NCBI GenBank assembly: GCA_964019135.1
Contig: OZ025248.1
Location: 11,601,574-11,665,573, forward strand
Source of the DNA: Arenicola marina
Lineage: Eukaryota; Annelida; Polychaeta; Arenicolidae
Reading direction: 5' to 3'
Length of the DNA stretch: 64,000 nt
Below the pieces are notes generated by a model. It saw only the letters and a program-made list of their open reading frames with translations, was not told the DNA's origin and did no database searches. Both the position numbers and the translations under genes were made by a program. Of this stretch, positions 48,066 to 58,937 are shown in pieces. Every line of letters begins with the position of its first letter. Position 1 is the first letter of the stretch.

Positions 48066-49387
48066 AACGTGTGTGGTAGTCAAGTCTGACTTGCCTTGTC
48101 AATTGTGACGCGACCCCGTATACACATAAGGAACATTCTTTCTGTGGTCACGCTGTGGCTATTTCTTCTTCATTGACATCTCCACTAGCGTAATAAATTA
48201 TCATTAACTCATAATCAAAATGTAGATTATGAAACTATATTGGGGTACAGACAATGTAAAAAATGTACGCGAAAATGAACGCTCCCCATCCCCACAGAAA
48301 ATAAGACCTTAAATAAAATGTCGTTGTTCATTTCTCATTTAACTATGGTGGTATCAATCAATATATAGCAAATTATTCATGTTACTAATGTTGTGAGATT
48401 GTTGTATGTCCTTGACCCTTCTAAACTTCAATTCTCTCAACAGCAGTTTCGACAAAAATGGGGAGAAGTTATTTTTTGACTACCTTCGAGTCAGAATTTG
48501 AAAAGAGGTCAGAATCGACGACAACAGAGGTGAATGTATGCAATGGTTTTCCCACTGACGTCCCGGCGTCCGGAAGTGAAAACAGTTGATGGTTTTGATG
48601 ACGCCTCTGCGTTCGGACGGGAGAACGTCCATTTTCTTCCACCCAGTAGAGCTCCAAGAAGAGGGGGGGGGGGGGATCCACCCCTTAGATGGCCTAAATT
48701 TTGCATTAAAAAAAACATCATTCTTCCTCAAAAGAGAGGATGGGGGGGATGTTCATGGGTTCCGGACATGCCCCTCTTGGATCCGCCCAGGAGTTGCGAT
48801 GCACATTAGTACAATGTTTTTATCATATTCAGAAGTTTTGCGGCGCTTGCTTCCGGAGGATATTGGCGCGTTGACCTGTCAACCACGCGGTCTAATAATG
48901 AAGACGTTGAAGATGTTAAAAGGTTTTCTGCTTCATTTCTGTGAGTGCACCATCATGTTCGTTTAATGTTCTGGATAGGTTCGCTCGTAATATTCGCAAA
49001 AAACATTCCCTGAATATTAAGAAAACTTTCCTGAAGAAAGGAAAAAGAATAAACCGAGCGGTGTCTGCATGTAACTACGACATAGAGAGGGTCAACGAAA
49101 AAAATATCCCTTCCGAGTGGGTGTTGGCGGTAAAACGACCCGACCTAGCGGCTTTAGGCGGTAATGAAACGCCCCGACCGAGCAAATTTTCGAGGTGTAA
49201 AGGGGGCCGCCCCCCCCCCCTCCCCAAAAAAACCCCAGCAATGTATTAAGTACCTGCCCCCCGGGCACTTGCTGTGTGGTGAAGGAGACTGAAAATGTTC
49301 GAACGAAAGTAGGTCATATTCCACCAAGTTCATTTTTCCCCATAGGATCCAATGTTACACGATTTCGACTCCGCGTCTAATAAATAG
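48066..49387. other. Region upstream of the visible CRBN exons
   Basis: About 48,655-48,790 is a G-run repeat also seen near 31,760-31,880 and 60,215-60,310 (shared word AGATGGCCTA). An open plus-strand frame at 48,941-49,249 is Lys/Arg-rich (NIRKKHSLNIKKTFLKKGKR) and not recognised. I could not find the first CRBN exons (acidic N-terminus, and the start of the Lon domain with its PGQTLPL-type motif) here or further upstream. Confidence 0.4.
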
Positions 49388-52300
49388 ATACTTGGGGCAT
49401 GACTTCGGTCAAACATTGGCTAAGATTGGCACGACGGCTGAAATCCTGGCCTTCAAAGAGGAAAGCGACGACAGCACCGGCATCACGACGGTCAGGGTCA
49501 AGGCCATCGGAAGACAACGCTTCAAAATCAAAGAATCCAGAAGACAGGGCGACGGGTACGCATCCTTCTGCTGTCTTTACCTAGTTTACCATGACGATCC
49601 CACTCGTTGAGTATACATTTGTTAGTAATATAAATTCCCCCTACATTATCTTGTCTCATCTGTTTTTTCTTTACTTACGAATGTGGTTCCAACTGTAGTT
49701 CGAAAAATATTTGGAAGTCACGCCGTTAAGCGAACCGCAGTCAACTTCGTCGCTTTCGGTTTATAATATATAGTGTAGCTCGTAATTAAGAGGCATGCAT
49801 CATTTTTGGCAAGGATTAATCTTTACCTATAACCTTTTTTGTGTAAAACATTTTGTGGTTAGACACCAAACTTTATGAACGTCATTGCTTGCTTCACGTA
49901 GACATTCGTTTTAATTTTTTCGTATTTTTTTCAGTGTATCATCCAAATTGTTCATTTTGTTTCTTTTATGGCGTATTTATGTTTTTCGAGTGTAGCAGTA
50001 TAATAGTATGGTGACTATGTTTGTGATATAGGACGCTCATAGCTCAAATCCGGATCTTAGCCGAGCGAGAACTTCCGCCAGCGCTTGAGGGCGCCACGCC
50101 CGCCTCTCATCGGAAGTTGATAGCGTATCGCGAGGAATCCAGCTTTCCGAATGCTTCACCAATAGGAGCAGATGTCATGCAGCGGCGTCAACCCAACAAG
50201 AGACCCAAAGTGAGATTTCAGAATTTATGTTTATCTGGCCCAGTGAGGCCTCAATTGGCTCCGGGGGAGTCTCCGTAGCTCAAATCCGGATCTTAGTCGA
50301 CCATTACCGAGGCCTCTAATTCATCAAAGTGAAACGACGGTGTCGGGTACAGTACCAGTAGCACAGTAAATGTGGTGCACTAGATGACAAACTAAGGGAT
50401 ACATTTTGATGGGGGTGGGGGGCATACTTAACACGGGCCTCTAGTGAAAAAACAGAGGCAGATGATGCTCTCAGTGATAACAGATGCTGTACTAAATGAG
50501 TGGTCGTTATTATCTTTCAGCTGGATCGACTGTCAAGCGCTAACTTCACCTGGTGGCCACCCTGGGTATATAAGCAATATTACGCGGTGAGTGGCCGTAA
50601 CCTACCTGTTAGTATGTAAATGAGCGGTGCACTCTGTATTCTATTCCTTGTGAAGAAGAGACCAAATTCATCATTATCGCTAATCTATGGCCATGCCATG
50701 TATCGCCTCCGTGCAGGGTGCAATAACTTTGTTCACATTGACTACGAGACAGCCTCAGACAGGACCCAACAACAGGGCATCGATATGACGATTGCGACAA
50801 TTAGCTTTGCTAGTCTCGAATAATCGCTTAGCCGTAAGCGTAGGTGACGCAAAATCAATCGACACCTAAATTACAACGAAATCAGTTGTAAATCCATCGC
50901 CTTACGCGGAAATACGGAAGCCAACCGGTGATATTGCAGATACTTCATACGCCTTTGCCACATTGCAGCACATCGGTTTACCTTTAAACTTACACACACC
51001 TGTTTACCTTTAAACTTACATCTCTTTACCTTTAAATTTACGCACATATCTTTACCTTTAACCTTAGCCACACCTCTTTACCTGTAAATTTACTCACTTA
51101 TCTTTACCTTTAAACTTACCCACACCTGTTTACCTGTGAACTTACTCACATATCTTTACCTTTAAACTTACCCATATCTCTTTACTTTTAAACTTACCCA
51201 TATCTCTTTACCTTTAAACTTACTCACATCGCTTTACGTCTAAGCTTACCCATCTGGATATCTTTACCTTTAAACTTACCCACATCTGTTTATCCTTAAA
51301 CTTACTCACATATCTTTACCTCTAAACTTACCCAGATATCTTTACCTTTAAACTTACTTACATCTGTTTACCTTTAAACTTACATCTCTTTATCTCTAAA
51401 CTTATCTACATCTCTTACATGTAAACTTACCCAGATCTCTTTACCTGTAAACTTACTCACATCTCGTTAACTCTAAACTTACCCACATCCCTTTACCTTC
51501 AAACTTACCAACATCTGTTTGCCTGTAAACTTACCAACATCTGTTTGCCTGTAAACTTACCCCGCTGTCGTCACTCCACAGCACCTCTGTATGCGGCGAG
51601 TGGTTGACGAACTGCAGAGCTGGAACGACACGCTGAAGCAGGAGAGCATGCCACGTGACCCCATCGAGTTCTCGTTCTGGGTGACGAGCAATCTCCCGTT
51701 GGACGACGGCTTGAAGCTCCATCTGTTAAAGATGGACTGCGCCGTCCAACGTTTGCGATGTGAACTAAGTCTCATGCAGAAGGTTAGCGATTGGGATAGT
51801 TAGTCATAGATGGAACTCTATTAAATTTTATTTGATTTATTTTCTTATATCGCTGACTTAAATATAACTAATTTTGTCACATACCGTTAATATTTAGATC
51901 TGACGAAATCGCGACGTTTGTGGCAACACGTTAGATATCACATATAGGATGGCTACGAGTACTTATTTTCATTTACTGAATTTGCTTCTTTTTTTCTCCA
52001 TAATAATGTTACAGTACAAAAAATATATATATTTCAGATCCATAATCCATAAAGCGACCTTATAGGATGTATGACTTTGTTTGTTAAGCTATATTAACCC
52101 AGCGCTGCCATGTGATATCTCATTGTAGTGGTCAGTCCTGTGTTGCAAGGAATGCGAGCTGCTGATCGCCAACAAGAAGGACGTCTTCAGCATGGCCCTG
52201 GAGGGTCCTATGGGTGCTTACGTCAACCCCGGCGGCCACGTGCATGAGACATTCACCGTCTACAAGGCACAGGGTCTCAACCTCATAGACAGAGCTCGCA

Positions 52301-53074
52301 CAGAGAACAGCTGGTTCCCTGGGTACGTCGCGGGCTCACCCGTACACCAGCCCATACACAGATTCTGACCCCAGAATGCATTGATGTTGAATTTATGTGT
52401 TTTAATTAAATAATGTAAACCAACGCCCGGCAACCTATATTTTGTGAAATAAATTATTATAGCTATAGGAAGTGGTCTGGAAGGGTTTTTGACTGTAAAA
52501 GTGTGTCGGAATTTGAATGCTAGGATGTCGGGTGTCAATTTTGCGCAAACGGCATTTCGCGTTTCGCCATTTAAGACTATATGACCCGATCTGAGCGATT
52601 ATTGGGCAAGAATCTGTAATTGGTCACCTCTTTTGCCAAGACTTGTTTTCCTGATAATAATTATGTGTGTTACATGGTCACCCGAATGGCCTTCATGGCG
52701 TTCGGCTTAATCGAGTGAACTCTTCACTGAGCGAATGGCCGTGCATGCATTCTCGGGTTTACGCAGCACCCATGTTATCCATGGTGAAAAAAGAAAACCT
52801 ACCAATCATGTTTGAAACTAGCCGCAGATAACCCCGACATTACATCACGGGTACAAGTATAAGCTTCTCAAAACCAAGCAACTATCTACCTTACAGATAC
52901 GCCTGGACTATTGTACAGTGTCGGCACTGCAACCAACACATGGGGTGGAAGTTCACGGCTGTGAACAAGAAGCTAAAGCCCGATAAATTCTGGGGATTGT
53001 GTCGCACAGCGCTCCTGCCGGGCCTTCAGCGAACCGAGGACGGGAATACGGACGAATGGAAGCCAGCCGTCTGA
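49388..53074 (+). CDS. CRBN: Cereblon, substrate receptor of CRL4 ubiquitin ligase (N-terminus not found)
   Basis: Exons 49,388-49,555, 50,032-50,209, 50,521-50,586, 51,582-51,782, 52,129-52,322 and 52,897-53,074 join in phase with GT-AG introns. Exon 1 of this set has the Lon-domain run [10 protein letters not shown] and [13 protein letters not shown]. The next gives [20 protein letters not shown]. The third has the CRBN-type [16 protein letters not shown]. The fourth ends in [14 protein letters not shown], within the DDB1-binding helical bundle. The last two form the CULT domain: CCKEC and CRHC supply the four zinc cysteines, and [13 protein letters not shown] and MGWKF supply the three pocket tryptophans, followed by [12 protein letters not shown]. 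Human CRBN has 442 residues and about 290 are covered here. Start and N-terminal exons are missing, and the acceptor of the first listed exon is weak. CRBN presents substrates to CUL4-DDB1; its pocket binds C-terminal cyclic imides and thalidomide-type drugs. Confidence 0.95.
50032..50209 (+). CDS. CRBN: CRBN exon (end of Lon domain)
   Basis: AG acceptor at 50,030-50,031. The first G completes the glycine codon begun by GG at the end of the previous exon. The 59 further codons end at a GTGAGA donor. The N-terminal part aligns with human [20 protein letters not shown]; the later part ([20 protein letters not shown]) is poorly conserved. A 21-bp word from its start recurs in the following intron. 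Confidence 0.9.
50210..50520 (+). other. CRBN intron with a 21-bp echo of the previous exon
   Basis: Bases 50,276-50,296 repeat exactly bases 50,040-50,060 of the preceding exon (AGCTCAAATCCGGATCTTAG plus one base). The surrounding DNA is different, so it is a short templated copy rather than a whole-exon duplication. It has no acceptor of its own. Confidence 0.8.
50975..51565. repeat. 26-bp minisatellite in a CRBN intron
   Basis: About 21 units have the form CTTTACCTTTAAACTTACCC followed by ACATCT. The array ends within 20 bp of the acceptor of the exon at 51,582, so its pyrimidine-rich strand lies over the region where branch point and polypyrimidine tract are expected. CTTTAAACTTAC also contains the complement of a GTAAGTTT donor in each unit on the other strand. 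Confidence 0.93.
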
Positions 53075-53411
53075 TTGGTGTGTGACGCTTTGAAACTGAC
53101 GTATTTGATTGGGTAACGTGTATTGGTTGCAAACAGACGCATCATATTGGTGAACATGTTGGTGAAAATTGGTCACCATGTGGCGGTTGGCAACAGGCAT
53201 GTCTGATTGGTCAACGTGTGATGTCTAAAAACAGGCTCTTCTGTTCGGCCAACGTGTGACGAATGGAACCGGTGCATCTGATTGGTCAGCGGGTGAGTTG
53301 GAAACAGACGCGCCTGATTGGTCAGGGGATGAGTTGAAAACAGGCGTCTCCGCTTGGTCAAGGTTTGAATGTTGGCCACAGACGAGTCTAATTGGTCAAC
53401 ATTTGACTGTT
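53072..53411 (+). promoter_or_regulatory. Array of inverted CCAAT boxes, copy B
   Basis: ATTGG cores occur at about 53,074, 53,108, 53,122, 53,146, 53,168, 53,205, 53,281, 53,316 and 53,390, several in full CTGATTGGTCA context (NF-Y type). The first overlaps the CRBN stop codon. The tandem unit GGAAACAGACGCGCCTGATT is about 35 bp. It could be a bidirectional or downstream promoter, or a neutral minisatellite. Confidence 0.5.
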
Positions 53412-55018
53412 GGAAACAGGCGTATGTACATGGTAACATATTTTCGACAAGAAACGAACAAAGTTACTGAGCAGCGAGTGTTGGTGATCAGTGTGATATT
53501 TGTCATCAGTCCGGCCCTTCTATGAGACGAGCTTGTTATTGAAGACACTACTTAGCTGGAGCTCTCGTACTGTTGAAAGACTCTTTGTGTGGACTAAACC
53601 TGCTTGGCATCTTATTCGATGTCGTGGCATTTGCTGTGATTGGATATTGAAAACGCGCACATGGGTGGAAATAAATCTATGAGGTTCATGTGATTAAACA
53701 GCTTCATAATATGGATGGTTATGATGTTGACTATTGTTTTATCCCAAAATTTAGCATGTAATGTTTATCTTGTAGATACAGATACAGAAGGCGACACCAT
53801 ACAGTTTTATAATTTTGGTAAAATTTATTTAAGCAGGTTATCGACACAAGCAATGACAGAAAAACAATTGTTTAAACAATATACAAAACAGTCCAATTTA
53901 ATAAAGAGCGGAGACTTATATCGAAATCGAGTGTTATTTGTAAACGTTTGAACTCCAAGAACTATTCCTAACCTTGCTATTGATCAGCATTTCGGTTGGA
54001 TTGTGCCTGATGGTCTGAACATGACTAGCGAATAATCCGTTCCCTCGGTCTGCACCTTAAGGATATGGAAAGGTGAACTATTGCGACAGGACATCAATTG
54101 GGGCGTTTAGGCATGTAGGGAAAGTAGATGAAAATCATCAATCTACTTAAATTTGTAACGTTTCCGCTATCAATCTATGGCTATATATTCTTAGGGGAAC
54201 ACACATGACGTAATTGCTCTTGCAATATATGATATAACAGTCTTGAATTTAATGGTTAGTCTTCCATAAAATTAGCGCGGTCGTTTTACTGAACGCATGT
54301 TTCAGCACCAAATATAAACAGCATATCGATATATATCAGCAAGTCGATAAATATATACCACATAGCTTGTCAGATAACGCATACCCTAAGCCGTTACGCA
54401 TCCACCCGAGCTTTCATGGTCGTCTTTTGGTTTATATATGTATATTTACAACCAAAGTAAGCAATATATATGGTCACCAGTTGAATTATTGAATATATGC
54501 TATGGGTTAAACCAGCCTCAGTGACATAGCGAACTTCATTGACGAATAACTATTGATGGATATATATATTCCCACAAATTACTGATCATAGCACGTCTCA
54601 TTGTTATAGTCACACATTTGGTTATCATTCGTCTGTAAATAACGTACATTAATGACAATAAATTTCACAACTATTCCACCAATCTACATACTTCAAAATC
54701 GAAAACAAAACGTAATAGTCTAAAAGTACATTCCTGAAAATTATCATGTTGTGGGCCATTAACTATATTATATATTTCTTAATCTTCATGTAACCTGTTC
54801 TGAAGCTGGATGTCTCCATTACAGTTCATGTGGCGACACCGTGGTAAGACTGATGTCTGTTGTTCTGTTCTGCCGGTCAATACGATCGTCGTTCGTGCGG
54901 TTAATAACCAAGCATCAATGCTAACTGAAGCTTCGTCTTAGAGAACACATTTCTGCTACACATGGAGTTTCCTGTTCATAGCCTACAGGTCTCCGGTTTC
55001 ATTAGTGGCGTCAGTTAT
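53412..55018. other. Convergent intergenic region, copy B
   Basis: Counterpart of 25,041-26,562. It is AT-rich, with no gene recognised. It separates the converging ends of CRBN and the double-BTB gene by about 2 kb. Confidence 0.5.
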
Positions 55019-58000
55019 TTATTGTCCGACAAAAAGCCATGAAATACAGTACATTGCACCGGAAGTCCCATTTGCTGTCTGCCACGTGGCCGGCAGTTTA
55101 ACCTGGGAGCCGCTGGTCACATTCTCCGCTCTGGTCGCTATGTTAGTCGGCATAGCAGCGCCGTTGTCACCCACAAAGACAACATCCTTGCCGATCAGCC
55201 ACATTCTGGGGGCGTGAGACAGACACTGCTGCTCTCTCTGTTCCCAGCGCCCGTTCGTCTTCTCCGACGTGATGTAGGTACAAGCCGCGCGCACGCCGCT
55301 CATGGTCACCAAGGCAACGCCTTGGCCTTTCCACTCAATAACCCGTATAGACGATACGGGCTGAGCAAAGGCCGGACATGGCGTCACGGCGGTTATGCCA
55401 CACGAAGGAATGTCCATTTCTACGACGGCGTGCTTGCGAACCGCGCCCGTGATTTGGTAGGAGACAAGGAGCAGCAATGTGTTGTGGACAATGCAGCCTC
55501 CGTGCTGCACGATGGGCACGGCCGACGTCACAGTCGCGACATCTGCCAGGCGCTTCTGTATGTCAGAAAACTCTAATTCCGCAGCCAATTCCCAAATTCT
55601 AGATGGCATATGAAGTCTAGATATCACCAGTTTCTGTGTACTATTCAGGTGTGTCACACAGTACAGGAACCCATTATGGCCCCCTAGAATGCAAGCCAAT
55701 TGCCCGTCTGGTGATTCTTTGGTCTGGGTCACCTTCCAAGTGCCACCATCAACTTCATATTCATACAGCCGAGAAGAAGTAATTGCAAACAACTTACCTG
55801 CTACCTCATATGGTACATAACTTAACAAGAATTTGTTTACATCCACCCACGTAGCATTGTCGTCGTATGTGTCCAGAACACCTACCACATTGGACTGAGA
55901 GTGGATCAGCACCTGTAACATCAAGTCAAAATGCGTTATGCATGTAGATTCTGTATAAATATAAATCCATTACATTAGTATTTTCATGTTGAGTACCGAT
56001 CCTAATATAGACATGGGAAAATGTAGCAAATTAGCAAAGTATAAACTTTCGACCTCATCCTGATATCACCACTGAAACTGCCAACACGGAATATGGTATT
56101 CATTACTTGTAAACGGTATACTAACACCCACCTTACACACTTTTATATCACATAATATGCACAATAATGCTACATACGCAATATTATGTCAGGAAAGTTT
56201 CGCATTGTAGCCCTGTTAGATAATGCAGTTGAGGTGCTCAATAGTGTCACAATAGTGAGAGGCCTATTTCTGGGTCGAAGTTGCAAGGATGTATTTGCCT
56301 CTCGTCCCTACCTCACCAAACAACTCCACACAAGGTAAACCATGAGTAGAATTACTATCGTACCTATATCAATATACACAGCTGAGTGAGCTTACCTTTC
56401 TCCAGACAGCTTTCCTTGCCATAAATATGGTTGGATGTTCTGTCTTCAGGTACTCTCCCCCCTCTGGATCCTGCATCCGTGCCATGGCTCTCATGAGGAT
56501 TGCGCTGCTTTCTGCGGACTGCGAGATAACCTCGAAATCGACATTTCTGTTTATAGTGGCCACTTGGACGTGCCATATTCGCACCAGCTCAAGCAGTTGC
56601 CCTAGATGTGTCATTCGCTGCTTATCGTGACGCAGCCAGGCGAGCGCTGCCAGGAAGACCACGTCTTCACTGCTGACGGTCAACTCCTCACTGCACAGCA
56701 ACGAGAGTAGGTCATCCAACGGTAGCAGGGACACGAACTCCTCACTCTGGGAGACCTTTTCGAAGTTGCGAAGGATGCCATTGAAGGCCATGTTGGTGAT
56801 TGGCTCGAGCTGTTGCTTCTTTGCCTGGCAATATAAACCGATGAGGTCTCCTCCTCGTATAGTATCGCAGTACGAAGCCAGCGTCTGACTGCAATAGGAC
56901 TCCAGCAACGTCACTGCGCTGTTTATTTGAAGGTATCTTGCAGACGACAGCAGGTCGCATATGTTTTCTGGCGTAATGGGCAGTTCTCCCTTGTACATCC
57001 AATCTAGAAGAAAGCTGAACGCCTCCGCCGTTATACCCTCTCCCTGGACATGAACATCTAGTTCTGGGGACTTGTCCGACACAAGCATCCTGTGGAAGTA
57101 ACCGCTCCAACCAACGAGCGCCCGTATGTGACAGGGAAAGGAGTCTTGCGCACCCACTTTCACAATGACATCTGAAGGAGCATTTCGCAACCTTTTGGAG
57201 ATCTTTCTCAAGTTTTCTGCGAATAACGCTGGCTCAGACACCGGCATAGATGTAACGGGCGCACTCGCATTTCTGGAAAAAAACAAAAAAATAGGTCACT
57301 CACCTTCTTTTCCATGTGGCATATACCCTATATACTTTCACACCGCTCCTGGAGATGGGTGGGTGGGTGGTGGGGGGGGGGGGGGTTCACTTGTCTTTAG
57401 CCCAATATTAGAAGGGGGGTACACCTCGTATATATTTCAATAATGACTATTTAGGTCCCAGGCTAGACTCAATCAACACGACAATAAACCCAGTGAAATT
57501 TACTTTCTCATGACCCATTCACTCCCACGATTATTTCGACAACTGTTTCCGAAGTTTTACGAAGGTAAACTGGCTCACAGCCGTCGTGCTCCATTATTGT
57601 GACATCTCTAATGGCCCGATTTGACAAAAGACAGGGTTGGAAATAACAGGCAGTCCGGGACGGGTAATTTTGTGCCGATCGGGATCGTCTTAAAAGTTTC
57701 CAGTCCGGTGCTCGTTAACTATCTTGGCCCATTGGTATTGTTATCTTAGCTTATTTAGCTGCACTTCTTCTCGGCAATCACAAATCGAATTTCAGACACA
57801 TTTGAAACCGTGTCTGACGCCAAGATCTTGATGTAGGCCTATTGTTGTTGGATAAACAGGACGGGACTTTTGGGCTAGGCCAGCAACTATATCAGAATTT
57901 ACCAGTCCGGCTGTCTAACAACTTTGTGGATGAATTTCCAACCCTGCGATAAGGGGATAAAGATGCACAGAAACCTATCCATAACTCTACATCACGGACC

Positions 58001-58937
58001 AGGCACAAAATACTTACTTATTCACAGCCTGCCTGGGAGTGAACATATATGGACGGCTCTCTTTCATCCTCTGCATGCTGGCCGGGTCAGTCGTCCGAAA
58101 CAGGGCATCTTGGAGAAGCCCAAATCCATGCTCGCTGTGCGACATGACAGTGTAGTCAAGTTTCCGGATGGTGGGGATAGTCACCAACCCAAGTCGAATT
58201 TTATCCAGAATGACATCAAGCTGCTCCAGACGATCTCTACCACGATGTAACATCCAGATCATGGCACTTTCAAGGACGAAGTCCTCACTGCAGCTCGCCA
58301 ATTCGTCGTGTTTCAAAATGGCGGCCATTTCCTTAACTTCCACGTTGTCAAGGAACTTCTCGTTGCGACATAGGTCTTCGTAATGTTGCGCGATGCTTTT
58401 GAGTATTACAGTTTGCAAGTCCCTGAATTCGTATTTAATGGCCATGCATAGATCGTCAACTATGCTGTCCAATGGAACTTGATCCGCATTGTAGCACGAC
58501 TTGATGTGGTCTACGCACAGGTCTATGATGTAATCTATCAGTAAATAATGAGCTGCCGGTAACATTTGCCTTGCATTATCCAAAGTTAGCTCCAATTTAC
58601 CCTTGTATATCCAACGATGGATGCTTCGGAAAACTGTCGAAGTGAGATATTCAGTTTCTTCCATCTTAATTTCCCCATCACCTGTTTCTTTCCATTTGCC
58701 GTCAAGCATTTTGTCAAAGTAGCCACTCCACGCTGTGAGAATAAACTTATGGCAGGCGAATTTGTCATCGCCAATAGCGACACTAATGTCAGAGGAAGAA
58801 ATGTTCTCAAAAAGTAGAGAGAATGCACATTCAGCTGCTTGGTTGAATGTTAGAAGCATCTCCGACTTGGGGAAAGCCATGTTGCATATCGACGCCTCAA
58901 TTGAACAGTTGAAGACTGAAAAGAATTTAAGCGACAT
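55019..58937 (-). CDS. Tandem BTB-BACK-BTB-BACK protein with Kelch-like propeller (intact copy)
   Basis: Exons are 58,937-58,018 (306 codons plus AA), 57,272-56,396 (A plus 292 codons) and 55,912-55,019 (297 codons and stop). Donors are GTAAGT and GTAAGC, acceptors CCAG and ACAG. The first junction makes AA+A (Lys) and the second is phase 0, so all three join into one 896-residue protein. Exon 1: BTB (SDISVAIGDDKFACHKFILT) and BACK (SCSEDFVLESAMIWML). Exon 2: a second BTB (SDVIVKVGAQDSFPCHIRAL) and BACK (SSEDVVFLAALAWLRHDKQR). Exon 3: about 295 residues, propeller-like but with weak Kelch repeats (VPYEVAGKLFAITSSRLYEY, LACILGGHNGFLYCV). The family recruits substrates to CUL3 ubiquitin ligase. 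The start may be Met1 or Met20 (MAFPKSEM). Two overlapping genes are the alternative, but exon 2 lacks its own clear promoter or start. Confidence 0.85.

Noticed and set aside
48941-49249. Basic 102-residue frame as a first CRBN exon
   Set aside because: It lacks the acidic N-terminus and Lon-domain motifs of CRBN, ends in a low-complexity tract and has no recognised similarity.
50975-51565. 26-bp periodic repeats as a CRISPR-like array
   Set aside because: No spacers; it is an intronic minisatellite within CRBN.
52471-52575. Second full MITE of the GGTCTGGAAGGG family
   Set aside because: Only the left end and some interior vocabulary are visible; no matching right end was found in the CRBN intron.
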